Below, one piece after another: positions 22,780 to 30,906 of a DNA stretch of 33,192 bases. The translations under genes and the position numbers were made by a program. The notes below the pieces were generated by a model. The model saw only the letters and a program-made list of their open reading frames with translations. It was not told the origin of the DNA and did no database searches. This stretch comes from UBA877 sp035506155 (GTDB lineage: Bacteria > Chloroflexota > Anaerolineae > Anaerolineales > Villigracilaceae). The DNA lies in contig DATJPX010000058.1 in the NCBI GenBank assembly GCA_035506155.1, forward strand, positions 1 to 33,192, read 5' to 3'. The first letter of the stretch is position 1. The number at the start of each line of letters is the position of its first letter.

Positions 22780-23600
22780 TTCTTCAACACCGCCTGCCCG
22801 TCCGGGGAGAGGACGTAGGCGACGAAGGCCGCCGCCAGGTCCGCGTTGGGGGCTTTGACCAGGGCGGCGAGGGGGTACTTGGCGATCACGTTGAAATTCG
22901 CCGGGATGGGGATGGTCTTCAGATCCGGCGCGGCGCTCGCGTCGGTGACGTAGACGATGCCGGCGTCCGCCTCGCCCAGGTCCACCTTGGAGACGACCGA
23001 CTTGACGTCGGTCTCATTGGAGACCACATTGGCCAGGACCTTCTTGCCGAAATCCGCCCCGAAGGCCGGGTCCTTGCTCATGTTATCCAGGATCTGGCGG
23101 GAATAGTTGCCGGCGGGGACGGAGGCGTCCGCCAGGACGAGCTTCAGGCCGGGCTTCGCCAGGTCCCGGAGCGCCTGGAGGTTGGCCGGGTTGCCGGGAG
23201 GCAGGATGACGACCAGCAGGTTGGTGGCGAAATCCTGGTAGCCTGACGGAACAAGGTTCTCGCTGACCAGCGTGTCCATGTTCTTATGATCGGCGGAGGC
23301 AAAGACGTCCACGGCCGCGCCCTGCTCGATCTGGGTGCGGAGCGCCTGCGAGCCGGCGAAGTTGAGCGCCACCGTGACGCCGGGGTTGGCGGCTTCGAAG
23401 TCCTTGCCAATCTCCTGGAAGGCGCCGGTCAGGGAGGCGGCCGCGAAGACGGTCAGGGTGCGCGGCGCAGGGGTCGCGGTTGGCGGAACGGCGGTTTCGG
23501 TGGGCGGCAGGCTGGTCGGCGCGACCGTGGGGGTCGCCGCGGGTCCGCAGGCAGCCAGCAGAGCCACAATGATAAGAATAACGAGCGCAAATCTTTTCAT
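22752..23600 (-). CDS. modA: Molybdate/tungstate-binding lipoprotein
   Basis: 282 residues. Lipobox LLAAC (Cys18), a Thr/Pro-rich linker to about residue 45, then a ModA-type periplasmic-binding domain: TLTVFAAASLTGAFQEIG, where the AAASL loop binds the oxyanion, FAGSQALRTQIEQGAAVDVF near 82, and ADAGIVYVTDA near 212, the usual hinge-proximal oxyanion loop. Molybdate and tungstate cannot be told apart by eye. TATAAGGAGAAGACC before the ATG is a strong ribosome site. It starts 10 bases after the PadR-family regulator gene and overlaps modB, so padR-modA-modB is one transcript. Confidence 0.94.
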   Translation of the reverse strand: MKRFALVILIIVALLAACGPAATPTVAPTSLPPTETAVPPTATPAPRTLTVFAAASLTGAFQEIGKDFEAANPGVTVALNFAGSQALRTQIEQGAAVDVFASADHKNMDTLVSENLVPSGYQDFATNLLVVILPPGNPANLQALRDLAKPGLKLVLADASVPAGNYSRQILDNMSKDPAFGADFGKKVLANVVSNETDVKSVVSKVDLGEADAGIVYVTDASAAPDLKTIPIPANFNVIAKYPLAALVKAPNADLAAAFVAYVLSPDGQAVLKKWGFSPAGQ

Positions 23601-23610
23601 GGTCTTCTCC

Positions 23611-24165
23611 TTATACTTTTATTTCAAATGCCTTCCGGCATTCGATCAACCAATCGCGAACTGAATAGAGCTGCTGGATGCGTAGCTCCAGGCCGAGGCG
23701 ATTGAAGGTTTGATCAGGAGGAATGGACTTTCGGTCCTTTTCCAGGCGAGTCAGCGCCTTATCGATATCGGCAGCCTCCTCGCCGAGGATCGTCTGGATC
23801 ATTTCCGGGAACAATTTCTGGGCGAAATACAGGCGGGTGATGAACTCCAGCCGGATGGCCCGCACGCTGCTGCCTGAAGCGGCATGCAGCCACTCCTCGA
23901 ACCGGCGGCGTCCGGCCGGGGTGATCTGGAGCAACTGGCGGGCCGGCAGCTTCTCCTGCTCCTCGGTGGTCGAGGAGATGTCCCCGCGGGCTTCCAGCCT
24001 CTTCAGGATGGCGTAGGTCTGGCTCTGGCTGGCGTGCCAGACGTGGCCAAGCTCGTTGACGAGCTCCTGGTGGAGGGTGTAGCCGTGGCTCGGCTGCTCG
24101 TAGAGGAAGCCGAGCAGGGCGTATTCCGGGGAACGCGAGCCGAAGTGGCGGGGTTTTTCAGGCAT
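23611..24165 (-). CDS. PadR-family transcriptional regulator
   Basis: 184 residues. N-terminal winged helix (about 12-90) with the PadR pattern YALLGFLYEQPSHGYTLHQEL, then VWHASQSQTYAILKRLEARG (recognition helix) and a wing ending at LQITPAGRRRFEEWL. The C-terminal half is the helical dimerisation domain of the Vir_act_alpha_C type. First gene of padR-modA-modB. A perfect 21-base palindrome (24167-24187) lies one base upstream of the ATG and covers the -10 box, so autorepression is likely. There is no room for a ribosome site and an in-frame TGA lies three codons upstream, so the ATG is the first possible start and the transcript is nearly leaderless. A link to molybdate sensing is inferred from position only. 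Confidence 0.93.
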   Translation of the reverse strand: MPEKPRHFGSRSPEYALLGFLYEQPSHGYTLHQELVNELGHVWHASQSQTYAILKRLEARGDISSTTEEQEKLPARQLLQITPAGRRRFEEWLHAASGSSVRAIRLEFITRLYFAQKLFPEMIQTILGEEAADIDKALTRLEKDRKSIPPDQTFNRLGLELRIQQLYSVRDWLIECRKAFEIKV

Positions 24166-24166
24166 A

Positions 24167-24187
24167 TATACTCACTCAGTGAGTATA
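24167..24187. promoter_or_regulatory. Perfect 21-base palindromic operator of padR-modAB
   Basis: Two perfect 10-base arms, TATACTCACT at 24167-24176 and AGTGAGTATA at 24178-24187, around one central base. It overlaps the candidate -10 box and the predicted transcription start and ends one base before the padR ATG. PadR proteins typically bind such dyads and repress their own genes. Confidence 0.8.
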
Positions 24188-24210
24188 CCAGACTGTTCGA
24201 CAGGAGGCAA
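24182..24210 (-). promoter_or_regulatory. padR-modAB promoter
   Basis: On the minus strand TTGCCT (24205-24210) and TATACT (24182-24187) are separated by exactly 17 bases, four and five matches to the sigma-70 consensus. The expected start of transcription is near 24175, about ten bases before the ATG. The -10 box is the first half-site of the palindromic operator. Confidence 0.65.
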
Positions 24211-24272
24211 TTCGGCGGCCGGGTTGGCGCCCGATTCCCGTCCAAGCGGCGCTGAACGGCTGGACGATGCAC

Positions 24273-24366
24273 CCCTTGCGAAGGAGCGGTTTGGACCTCG
24301 ACAGCGGAATAGATCATCGGCCAGGATGCCCCCGGTCATCCGGTCGAGATCCAGCCTTCGCAAGGG
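24273..24366. repeat. Inverted repeat in the padR-AhpD spacer
   Basis: CCCTTGCGAAGG at 24273-24284 is matched by its exact reverse complement CCTTCGCAAGGG at 24355-24366. The 70-base gap between them holds no gene I can see. The 245-base spacer shows nothing else beyond the padR promoter at its edge. Confidence 0.4.
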
Positions 24367-24410
24367 TACTTTTTCAGTTTTGGGGGATTGGATGACTCTG
24401 CCCCGGTCGT

Positions 24411-24998
24411 TCAGTCTTTCTTCTTCCGGTCCTTTATATAGGTCCAGAGCTCCGACTCCAGGAGCTGGAGTTCCGGGTCGGGGCCGGCGCCCAGGGCGTC
24501 GAAGAAGCGGCTCATGAAGTTGCGTACGACGGCCGCCAGGGCGACGTCGGTGATCTGCTGGTCGTCCAGGCCGTCCCTGCGGAGCAGGTCGATGTCCTCC
24601 CGGGTGATGGAATTCGCATCCCCGCTGATCTTGGCGGCATAGTCCATCATGTGGACTTCGGCCGGGTCGAGCCCGGCGTCGTGGTAATCTTCCAAGATGG
24701 CGATGATCTGTTCGGGGGTGAAGCCGTTCTTGTGGAGCACCGATCCGTGCGCCAGCATGCAGTATTCGCAGCCGATGGCGCGGGAGGCGGCCAGGGTGAC
24801 CAGCTCGTAGGTGCGCAGGCGCAGGTGTGAGCGGACCGCCTTGAGGGTTTGCTGCCAGGGACCCGCCATCTCGGGCCGGTGGCTCCAGACCCGGGCGGTA
24901 TTGCGAACGTAACCGGCCTCTTTGCGATCCTGATCGTAGAGCTCGCGGAGCGAACCCTCCGCAGCATTGTCGGCAACCGGGGTGATAAACCACATCAT
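24411..24998 (-). CDS. AhpD-like (carboxymuconolactone decarboxylase / peroxidase-related) protein
   Basis: 195 residues, all-helical AhpD-like fold. The complete redox motif E-x11-C-x2-C-x3-H is present: Glu65, Cys77, Cys80 and His84 (ELVTLAASRAIGCEYCMLAH). Members with this motif act as alkylhydroperoxidase-type reductases or related CMD enzymes. TAGGAGG precedes the ATG. It lies 84 bases after the SDR gene and may be the last gene of the glucuronide operon, though a hairpin (25053-25076) stands between them. A functional link to glucuronide use is not evident. Confidence 0.85.
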   Translation of the reverse strand: MMWFITPVADNAAEGSLRELYDQDRKEAGYVRNTARVWSHRPEMAGPWQQTLKAVRSHLRLRTYELVTLAASRAIGCEYCMLAHGSVLHKNGFTPEQIIAILEDYHDAGLDPAEVHMMDYAAKISGDANSITREDIDLLRRDGLDDQQITDVALAAVVRNFMSRFFDALGAGPDPELQLLESELWTYIKDRKKKD

Positions 24999-25052
24999 GA
25001 TCGACCTCCTACCACTAAGGATTCCAATAATGGGACCGATTCTATCATTTTC

Positions 25053-25076
25053 CCGGGGATCGAGTCCATTCCCCGG
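25053..25076 (-). terminator. Hairpin after the SDR gene, possible terminator
   Basis: CCGGGGA (25053-25059) pairs with TCCCCGG (25070-25076), a 7-base stem starting a few bases after the SDR stop. On the minus strand it is followed by GAAAATG rather than a T run, so it may slow rather than end transcription. Confidence 0.35.
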
Positions 25077-25082
25077 AGCCGC

Positions 25083-25895
25083 TCAGACGCCGCTGTAGGC
25101 CGAGAACCCGCCGTCCACCGGGACGACGATCCCGGTGACGAAGGCCGAGGCGGGCGAGACCAGCCAGAGCATCGCCCCGAGCAGGTCGTCGGGGACTCCG
25201 AAGCGTCCCTGCGGGGTGTGGCTGAGGATGGCCTGGCCACGGGCGGTCGGGCCGCCGGTCTGCAGGTCGGTCAACAGGTAGACGTTCTGCCCGGTCAGGA
25301 AGAAGCCAGGGGCGATGGCATTGACCCGGATCGCCGGGCTGTATTCCCGGGCCATGTGGACGGCCAGCCAGCCGGTGAAGTTGCTGACCCCGGCCTTGGC
25401 GGCCGAGTAAGCCGGGATGCGGGTCAGCGGGCGGTAGGCGTTCATGGAGGAGACGTTGAGGATGACGCCGCTCCCCCGCCCGGCCATGATACGACCGAAG
25501 ACCTGACAAGGAAAGACCGTCCCGATCAGGTTCAGGTCGAAGACCTCGTGGAGGGCTTCGGGGGGCAGGTCGAAGAAAGATTGCTCCGGGCCGGTCGTCG
25601 CCCCGGGCTTGTTGCCGCCAGCCCCGTTGACCAGGATGTCGACGCGGCCGAAGGCCTCCAGGACCTTTTGGGCGGCGGCTTCGAGGCTCTCCCTCGCGAG
25701 CACGTCGCAGGCCAGGCCGATCGCCCCGTTGCCGAGTTCGGCGGCCAGGGCCTCGGCGGGCCCGGGCCGGTGACCAAGCACGACGACCTTCGCCCCGGCC
25801 CCGGCCAGCGCCCGGCACATGGCCTCGCAGAGGACCCCGGTGCCGCCGGTGACGACGGCGACCTGGTCCCGGATGTCGAAGTTCGGCAGGTTCAT
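25083..25895 (-). CDS. uxuB: SDR oxidoreductase, probable D-mannonate oxidoreductase
   Basis: 270 residues from the ATG at 25895, whose ATGA overlaps the beta-glucuronidase stop. Classical short-chain dehydrogenase: VVTGGTGVLCEAMCRAL (14-30) for NAD(P), DILVNGAGGNKPGA near 86, and the catalytic Ser149/150, Tyr163, Lys167 (NVSSMN and PAYSAAK). The GGTGVLC form of the glycine motif is the one I associate with SDR-type fructuronate reductases such as Bacillus YjmF/UxuB. With beta-glucuronidase and glucuronate isomerase beside it, reduction of D-fructuronate to D-mannonate is the natural next step. A different sugar-acid dehydrogenase remains possible. An upstream extension of the frame runs inside the beta-glucuronidase gene and is rejected. 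Confidence 0.82.
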   Translation of the reverse strand: MNLPNFDIRDQVAVVTGGTGVLCEAMCRALAGAGAKVVVLGHRPGPAEALAAELGNGAIGLACDVLARESLEAAAQKVLEAFGRVDILVNGAGGNKPGATTGPEQSFFDLPPEALHEVFDLNLIGTVFPCQVFGRIMAGRGSGVILNVSSMNAYRPLTRIPAYSAAKAGVSNFTGWLAVHMAREYSPAIRVNAIAPGFFLTGQNVYLLTDLQTGGPTARGQAILSHTPQGRFGVPDDLLGAMLWLVSPASAFVTGIVVPVDGGFSAYSGV

Positions 25896-27652
25896 TCCTT
25901 TTCTCCTTCCGCCGGGCGCCAGAAGGCCCGGACCCGGTGGGCAGCCAGCTTCGGCCGGCGGTCGCGGGTGAAGATCCCCTTGTGGTTCAGCCCTCCGACC
26001 CGAGTGATGCCTTGGGAGGTCTTGAAGTCGCACAGGTTCCAGATGTGCTCGCCGATCACGTAGGGCTTCCGGCGCAGCAGCTCGATATAACGGACCAGCA
26101 GTTCCGCCTGGTATTCCTCGCTGAACATTTCGGGCGGCTGGGCGTGCCGGCCAGGGACGGCGTCCGCCCCGAATTCGGCCAGGAGCACGGGCTTCTTGAA
26201 TTTTGCGTGGAGAGCGTCCAGCTCAGCCGAGAGCAGCGCCAGGGCCTGATCGAGGTCCCCGCCCTGGCTGTACCAGCCGTAGTAACGGTTCAGGCAGAGC
26301 AGGTCGCAGAACTCGAAGGCCTGCTCATCGGCGCCCAGGAAGCTGACCAGCGTCACGGGGCGGGTGGGGTCGAGGGTCTGCGCGTCCCGGTAGAGCCCTT
26401 CGAAGAAGGGGCGGGCGTGGGGTTCGGTGGAATGGGGCTCGTTGGCCAGGCTCCACAGGATCACGCTGGGGTGGTTCCTGTCGCGGGCGACCATTTCGCG
26501 CAGGTACTGCCGGCAGAGGGCGCGGCGCTTTTCCAGACCGTCCTCCCGAAAGTACAATCCCACAGCGGGAGTCTCGTCGATGACCAGGAAGCCCAGCCGG
26601 TCGGCCAGGTCGAGCATCTGCTCGGAGTAGGGATAATGGCTGGTGCGGAAGGAGTTGGCGCCGACCCAATCCATCAGGGCATAGTCCTTGACGACCAGGG
26701 CCGGCAGGTAGCCGCGCCCGACGACGGGGAAATCCTCGTGGCGGCCGAAGCCCTTCAGGTAGACCGGTTTGCCGTTCAGGAGCAACTGGTCGCCGTCCAC
26801 GGCAATCGTGCGGATGCCGATCTTGAGACTGTACGAATCGACGGTCTGCCTATCCCGGAGGAGCTCGACGGAGAGGTCGTACAGGTTCGGCTCCGCAGGC
26901 GACCACAGCGCGGCGTCCGGGACGTCCAGGGTCCCCTCGGCGGCCTGCCCCGAAAAAGCGGCTTCGCAGGTGGACGCATGCCCGTGGCCTTCGAGGCGGA
27001 AGCGCGCCGCGGCGGGGCTCCCGCCGGACCGTTCGGCCCGGACCCAGACCCGCCCGGCCACCCCTTCGATCCCGGTCCGGACGGTCACATCCTGCAGACC
27101 ATCGGGCGGGAGGGCGCAAAGCAACACCGGGCGCTGGATGCCGCAATAGGGAAAGAAGTCGAACTGCGCCTGGGGAAAATTCCCGGCGTGGCTGGGGAAG
27201 AAATCGACCGGGTCGCCGGTCACATTCCCAGGCGGGACCCGGTCGAAGGCCAGCCGGCCGTCCACGCGGATCACCAGGCGGTTGCCCGCCGGCTGGACGA
27301 GTGGGGTCACGTCGAACTCGAAGGGCAGGTGCCCGCCCTCGTGCATGCCCAGCAGGGAGCCGTTTAGCCAGGCTTCGGCCAGGTAGTTGACCGAGCCGAA
27401 ACGCAGGAGGATACGCTTCCCGTCCCAGCCCCAGGGCAGATCGAAGCCGGTCTGGTACCAGGCCGGGCCGAGGAAATCCCGCCCATCCTCGAACTGGTCG
27501 TTCCAGCTGGCCGGGACGGCGGCTGGTCGTCCGTCGGGGAAGCCCGACTGCCAGCCGCTCCCCAGGCCCGCCTCCCGCGGATCGAAGCGCAGGTCCCAGA
27601 AACCGGAGAGGTCGAAGGCCTGGCGGTGGGGATTGGATTGAGGATAGAGCAT
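25892..27652 (-). CDS. uidA: Beta-glucuronidase (glycoside hydrolase family 2)
   Basis: 586 residues: jelly-roll sugar-binding domain (about 10-185), immunoglobulin-like domain (185-285) and TIM barrel (285-580). Catalytic acid/base Glu405 in WSLANEPHS and nucleophile Glu493 in LLAEFGADA. Specificity for glucuronic acid is shown by the NxKG motif, Asn556-His-Lys558-Gly, in GLNHKGIFTRDRRPK, which contacts the sugar carboxylate, and by NRYYGWY near 455. No signal peptide, so glucuronides must be imported; no transporter is in the window. GGAGGTCCCC before the ATG is a strong ribosome site. No large extra loop is evident at the active-site rim, but its class in loop terms is not assigned. Confidence 0.93.
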   Translation of the reverse strand: MLYPQSNPHRQAFDLSGFWDLRFDPREAGLGSGWQSGFPDGRPAAVPASWNDQFEDGRDFLGPAWYQTGFDLPWGWDGKRILLRFGSVNYLAEAWLNGSLLGMHEGGHLPFEFDVTPLVQPAGNRLVIRVDGRLAFDRVPPGNVTGDPVDFFPSHAGNFPQAQFDFFPYCGIQRPVLLCALPPDGLQDVTVRTGIEGVAGRVWVRAERSGGSPAAARFRLEGHGHASTCEAAFSGQAAEGTLDVPDAALWSPAEPNLYDLSVELLRDRQTVDSYSLKIGIRTIAVDGDQLLLNGKPVYLKGFGRHEDFPVVGRGYLPALVVKDYALMDWVGANSFRTSHYPYSEQMLDLADRLGFLVIDETPAVGLYFREDGLEKRRALCRQYLREMVARDRNHPSVILWSLANEPHSTEPHARPFFEGLYRDAQTLDPTRPVTLVSFLGADEQAFEFCDLLCLNRYYGWYSQGGDLDQALALLSAELDALHAKFKKPVLLAEFGADAVPGRHAQPPEMFSEEYQAELLVRYIELLRRKPYVIGEHIWNLCDFKTSQGITRVGGLNHKGIFTRDRRPKLAAHRVRAFWRPAEGEKE

Positions 27653-27670
27653 GGGGACCTCCGTGAAAGA

Positions 27671-27695
27671 GGGCGACGTACACGCCGCCCCTACA
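27671..27695. repeat. GC-rich palindromic intergenic repeat at the uxaC stop
   Basis: GGGCGACGT at 27671-27679 faces ACGCCGCCC at 27682-27690 with one mismatch, followed by CTACA. On the minus strand it begins TGTAGGGGCGGCG, so the TAG stop codon of the glucuronate isomerase gene is part of the repeat text. Similar TGTAGGGGCGNCG palindromes are abundant spacer repeats in Chloroflexota and cyanobacteria as far as I know. Confidence 0.6.
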
Positions 27696-29091
27696 GGTTG
27701 TAGGCGCGTTTGGCCAGGCCGGCGGCCAGCTCCCGCATCATCCCGCGGGCGTCGTCCATGCCGACGACATGTCTTGCCACCAGGCCGGCGGTCCAGTCAG
27801 CCGCGGCGCGCCGCCAGAGGTCGTGACGGGCCGGGATGGAGCAGAAGGCCCGGGTGTCGTCGTTGAAGCCGGCCGTGTTGTACAGTCCGGCCGTCTCCAT
27901 GACCTGGTCGAAGTAGCGGCGCATACCGTTAAGGCTGTCGTGGAACCACCAGGGCGGGCCGAGCCTGACGGCCGGGTAGTGCCCGGCCAGCGGGGCCAGC
28001 TCGCGGGAATAGGCCGTTTCGTCGAGGCTGAACAGGATCAGGGTGAGGCGCGGGTGGTTGCCGAATTTATTCAGAAGCGGGAGCAGGTTGCGGGTAAATT
28101 CGGTCCGGACGGGGATGTCGCCGCCCAGGTCGGGGCCGAACCGGCGGAACACCTGCTCGTCGTGGTTGCGGAACGAGCCGGGATGGAGCTGCATGACCAG
28201 CCCGTCCTCGGTGCTCATCCGGGCCATCTCCACCAGCATGTGAGCGGTGAAACGGGCGGCATCCACGGGCAGGGAGCGTCCCTTGAGGGCCCGCTGGAAG
28301 ATCGCCCCGGCCTGGGCGGGAGTCAGCTCGGCCGTGGCGGGGGTCAGGGCGGCGTGATCGGTGGCGGTCGCCCCCATGGATTTGAAGAATGCCCGGCGCT
28401 CTTCCAGGGCCTGGAGGTAGGACGGGTAGTCCTTCACCTCCACGCCGCTGGCCTGGCTGAGCAGTTCGATATTCTCCCGCCAATCGGGGGCGTCGAGATT
28501 GACGACCGCATCCGGGCGGAAGGTCGGCAGGACCTTCCCCTGCCAGCCGGAGGTGCGGATGGCCCGGTGGTGTTCGAGCGCGCCGGCCGCCGGATCGGTG
28601 GTGCAGAGGACTTCGATGTTGAACCGCTCGAACAGGGCCCGCGGGGAAAATTCGGGCGAGGCCAGTTTTTCGGCGATCAGGTCGTAGAGGTCGTCGGCGT
28701 TTGCGGCGGAGGGTTGCCCGTCGAGGCCGAAGACCTGGCCGAGCTCGTCGGCCAGCCAGAGGCCGGAAGGCGTGCCGCGGAACAGGTGGAAATTGGCGCA
28801 GAAGGTCCGCCAGATCCGGCGGTGGTCCGTTTCGACGGCGTCTCCGTCGAGCCGGGGCACGCCCAGGGATTCGAGCGGGACGCCCTGGGAGTAAAGCATG
28901 CGCAGGATGTAATGGTCGGGGAGGATCAACAGGTCGACGGGCGAGCCGAAGGTCGCGGCGGGATCGCTGAACAGGCGCGGATCGACGTGGCCGTGGGGGG
29001 AGACGATCGGCAAGCCGGCGACGGAGCCATACAACTCGCGTGCCGGCCTGCGGATGGCCGGATCGGGGGAAAAGAGCCGGTCAGGATGCAT
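27691..29091 (-). CDS. uxaC: Glucuronate (uronate) isomerase
   Basis: 466 residues from MHPDRLF, which lines up with the family N-terminus; an ATG eight codons earlier (29115) is possible and neither has a good ribosome site. UxaC marks: LPIVSPHGHVDP near 28 (metal-binding HxH of the amidohydrolase-like fold), HYILRMLYSQGVP near 60, RIWRTFCANFHLFRGTPSG near 92, QLHPGSFRNH near 308 and the C-terminal LGPPWWFHDSLNGMRRYFD. Interconverts D-glucuronate and D-fructuronate (or galacturonate and tagaturonate). It precedes the beta-glucuronidase by 38 bases. Next to beta-glucuronidase and an SDR, the glucuronate branch is meant. Mannonate dehydratase and KDG kinase are not in the window. Confidence 0.93.
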   Translation of the reverse strand: MHPDRLFSPDPAIRRPARELYGSVAGLPIVSPHGHVDPRLFSDPAATFGSPVDLLILPDHYILRMLYSQGVPLESLGVPRLDGDAVETDHRRIWRTFCANFHLFRGTPSGLWLADELGQVFGLDGQPSAANADDLYDLIAEKLASPEFSPRALFERFNIEVLCTTDPAAGALEHHRAIRTSGWQGKVLPTFRPDAVVNLDAPDWRENIELLSQASGVEVKDYPSYLQALEERRAFFKSMGATATDHAALTPATAELTPAQAGAIFQRALKGRSLPVDAARFTAHMLVEMARMSTEDGLVMQLHPGSFRNHDEQVFRRFGPDLGGDIPVRTEFTRNLLPLLNKFGNHPRLTLILFSLDETAYSRELAPLAGHYPAVRLGPPWWFHDSLNGMRRYFDQVMETAGLYNTAGFNDDTRAFCSIPARHDLWRRAAADWTAGLVARHVVGMDDARGMMRELAAGLAKRAYNL

Positions 29092-29133
29092 GGAAGAGCG
29101 CCGGGCGGGTGACATTCCCTGGAAGCGGGAACG

Positions 29134-30693
29134 TCAGGGGATGGTCACCGTCAGGGTGAAACTCACCAGGTAGCCGCCGCGCGGGACCACCTCGACGACG
29201 TACGTCTGCGTCTTCGGCAGTTTGATCGACTTGGAGGTGGCATGGGCCGAGAAATTCAGCAGCGAGCCGGTTTCGATCCCGAAGATGTCGAGGAAGGCCT
29301 TGGTGGCGGGCGTGCTGAGGGTCGCAGTCAGGATCTCGCCGGCAGTGGCCTGGAACGCGTAGGAAATGACGTAGCCGTTGTAGGTGTTGCCGTGCAGGGT
29401 GACCGTCCTGGAACCCTTGCGGAAATAGACCAACTGGGCGATCTTGACCGTCAGGGTGTAATTTTCCGCCGTCTTGCCGCCGACCACCTGGATCGTGTAC
29501 TGCCCGGTCGTGGGCAGGTTCGACTGCCAGTGCGACCACTTCATCGCCTGGGTAAGCAGGGTGGTGCCGTCCGGCAGGAGGACGCCCAGGGTGACGTCCC
29601 GCTTGGGGGAATCCACGAGCAGGATCATCGGCTGGTGCTGGTTCGCCTGGACGGTGTAGGTCACCACCTGCCCGGGCTGGATCGTGCCGTTCATGCTCGC
29701 CGCGGTCGTCCCGGGCGTGAAGACGATGTTCCCGCCGCCAGAGCTGAAGTTCGCCACCGTGCCGGTCACGGAGACCGTCAGGGCGTAATCCGTCACCACG
29801 CCGTTGACCGGGACGACCTCGATCACGTAGTCCTCTGATCGAGGCAGGATGCCCGTCCAGGTGTTGGTCCCGGCGGAAGCGTACAGGAAGGTGGTTCCGG
29901 AGGAGACCCCATAAATGTCGATGACGGCGGTGCTGGAGGGAACGTTCAGGCTGGCGGAAAGGGTCTGGCCGGCCCCGCAGGCCAGGGCGTAGGAATAAAG
30001 GTAGCCGTTGACAGTCGTGCCGTTAAGGGTCGCGGAGGTGGCGCCGGAGGCGAAATTGACCAGCTGGGGGATCTTGGCGGTCAGGCTGTAATCCTCCGTC
30101 GTGGCGCCGCCGACCACCCGGATCGTATACAGGCCGGAACTGGGGAGCGGCATCTGGAAGGCCGTCCGCCTGGCAGACGGGTTGAGCAGGATATTCCCGT
30201 TCGGGTCCATCACCCCCAGGACAACGTCCTTGTTCGCGGAGCCGATGATCAGGGTCAGGGGCTGGCCCTGCTGGGCGGAGAGTGTATACGTCACGACCTG
30301 CCCGGCCTGGACGGTGCCCGTGACGAGCCCGGCGGTCGTCCCGGGCGAGAAGGAGAACGTCCCGGTCTGGGGCTGGCTGGTATCCGTCGGCTGGATCGTC
30401 GGGCTGGGGAGGACAGGGGTCGGCGTTTCCGTGTCCGTGGGCAGCTCGACCGTCGGGCTGGGCGCGACGGCGGTGTCTGTATCCAGGAGCAGCTCGGGTG
30501 TCGCGCTGGGAAGTTCCAGCGTCGGCGTGTCCAGTCCCACCAGGGGAGTCGTCGGGGTGGAAAGGAGGGGGGTGACTACTGCGGGAGATTTGGGCGCCAG
30601 GGCGCCGCAGCCCGCCAGCAGCAGGGCAAGGATGACGAATAATATGAAAATAGAAGAGACCTTCGTTCGAAAAAATGGACGGTGGGTTGCCAT
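29134..30693 (-). CDS. Lipoprotein with a 210-residue tandem duplication of beta-sandwich domains
   Basis: 519 residues from the ATG at 30693, which has GGAGG 8 bases upstream. Lipobox LLLAGC (Cys29) predicts a membrane-anchored lipoprotein. A Thr/Pro-rich linker spans about 40-110. The rest is four beta-rich units in A-B-A-B order, with a strict period of 210 residues and no gaps: GQVVTYT at 131 and 341, VVGG at 193 and 403, NGY at 229 and 439. The A units, with YTxxVVGG near their ends, resemble bacterial pre-peptidase C-terminal (PPC) domains; the B units are related sandwiches. No catalytic motif. It sits 42 bases before uxaC on the same strand, so a carbohydrate- or surface-binding role for the glucuronide module is possible, but unproven. 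Confidence 0.85.
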   Translation of the reverse strand: MATHRPFFRTKVSSIFILFVILALLLAGCGALAPKSPAVVTPLLSTPTTPLVGLDTPTLELPSATPELLLDTDTAVAPSPTVELPTDTETPTPVLPSPTIQPTDTSQPQTGTFSFSPGTTAGLVTGTVQAGQVVTYTLSAQQGQPLTLIIGSANKDVVLGVMDPNGNILLNPSARRTAFQMPLPSSGLYTIRVVGGATTEDYSLTAKIPQLVNFASGATSATLNGTTVNGYLYSYALACGAGQTLSASLNVPSSTAVIDIYGVSSGTTFLYASAGTNTWTGILPRSEDYVIEVVPVNGVVTDYALTVSVTGTVANFSSGGGNIVFTPGTTAASMNGTIQPGQVVTYTVQANQHQPMILLVDSPKRDVTLGVLLPDGTTLLTQAMKWSHWQSNLPTTGQYTIQVVGGKTAENYTLTVKIAQLVYFRKGSRTVTLHGNTYNGYVISYAFQATAGEILTATLSTPATKAFLDIFGIETGSLLNFSAHATSKSIKLPKTQTYVVEVVPRGGYLVSFTLTVTIP

Positions 30694-30906
30694 GGGTGTT
30701 CCTCCTTCAAGCCTCAAGAGCCATCATACTCCAAACAAATCTGGCGTGGAAATGGTTTTTCCAGGTCGATTTCCAAATTCGGACTGGCGAATTGCATGCC
30801 ACCCATTCATGATAGCATAATCGGGCGCTTAATAAAGTGCCCGGCGGGGAGATTTTTTGAACGAATTGCACCCCGAATTCGAGCAGTCCATGCAAAGAAC
30901 GAATAA

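Noticed and set aside
25896..26033. N-terminal extension of the SDR
   Set aside because: The 46 codons lie inside the beta-glucuronidase gene in another frame; the ATGA overlap start at 25895 gives the normal SDR N-terminus.
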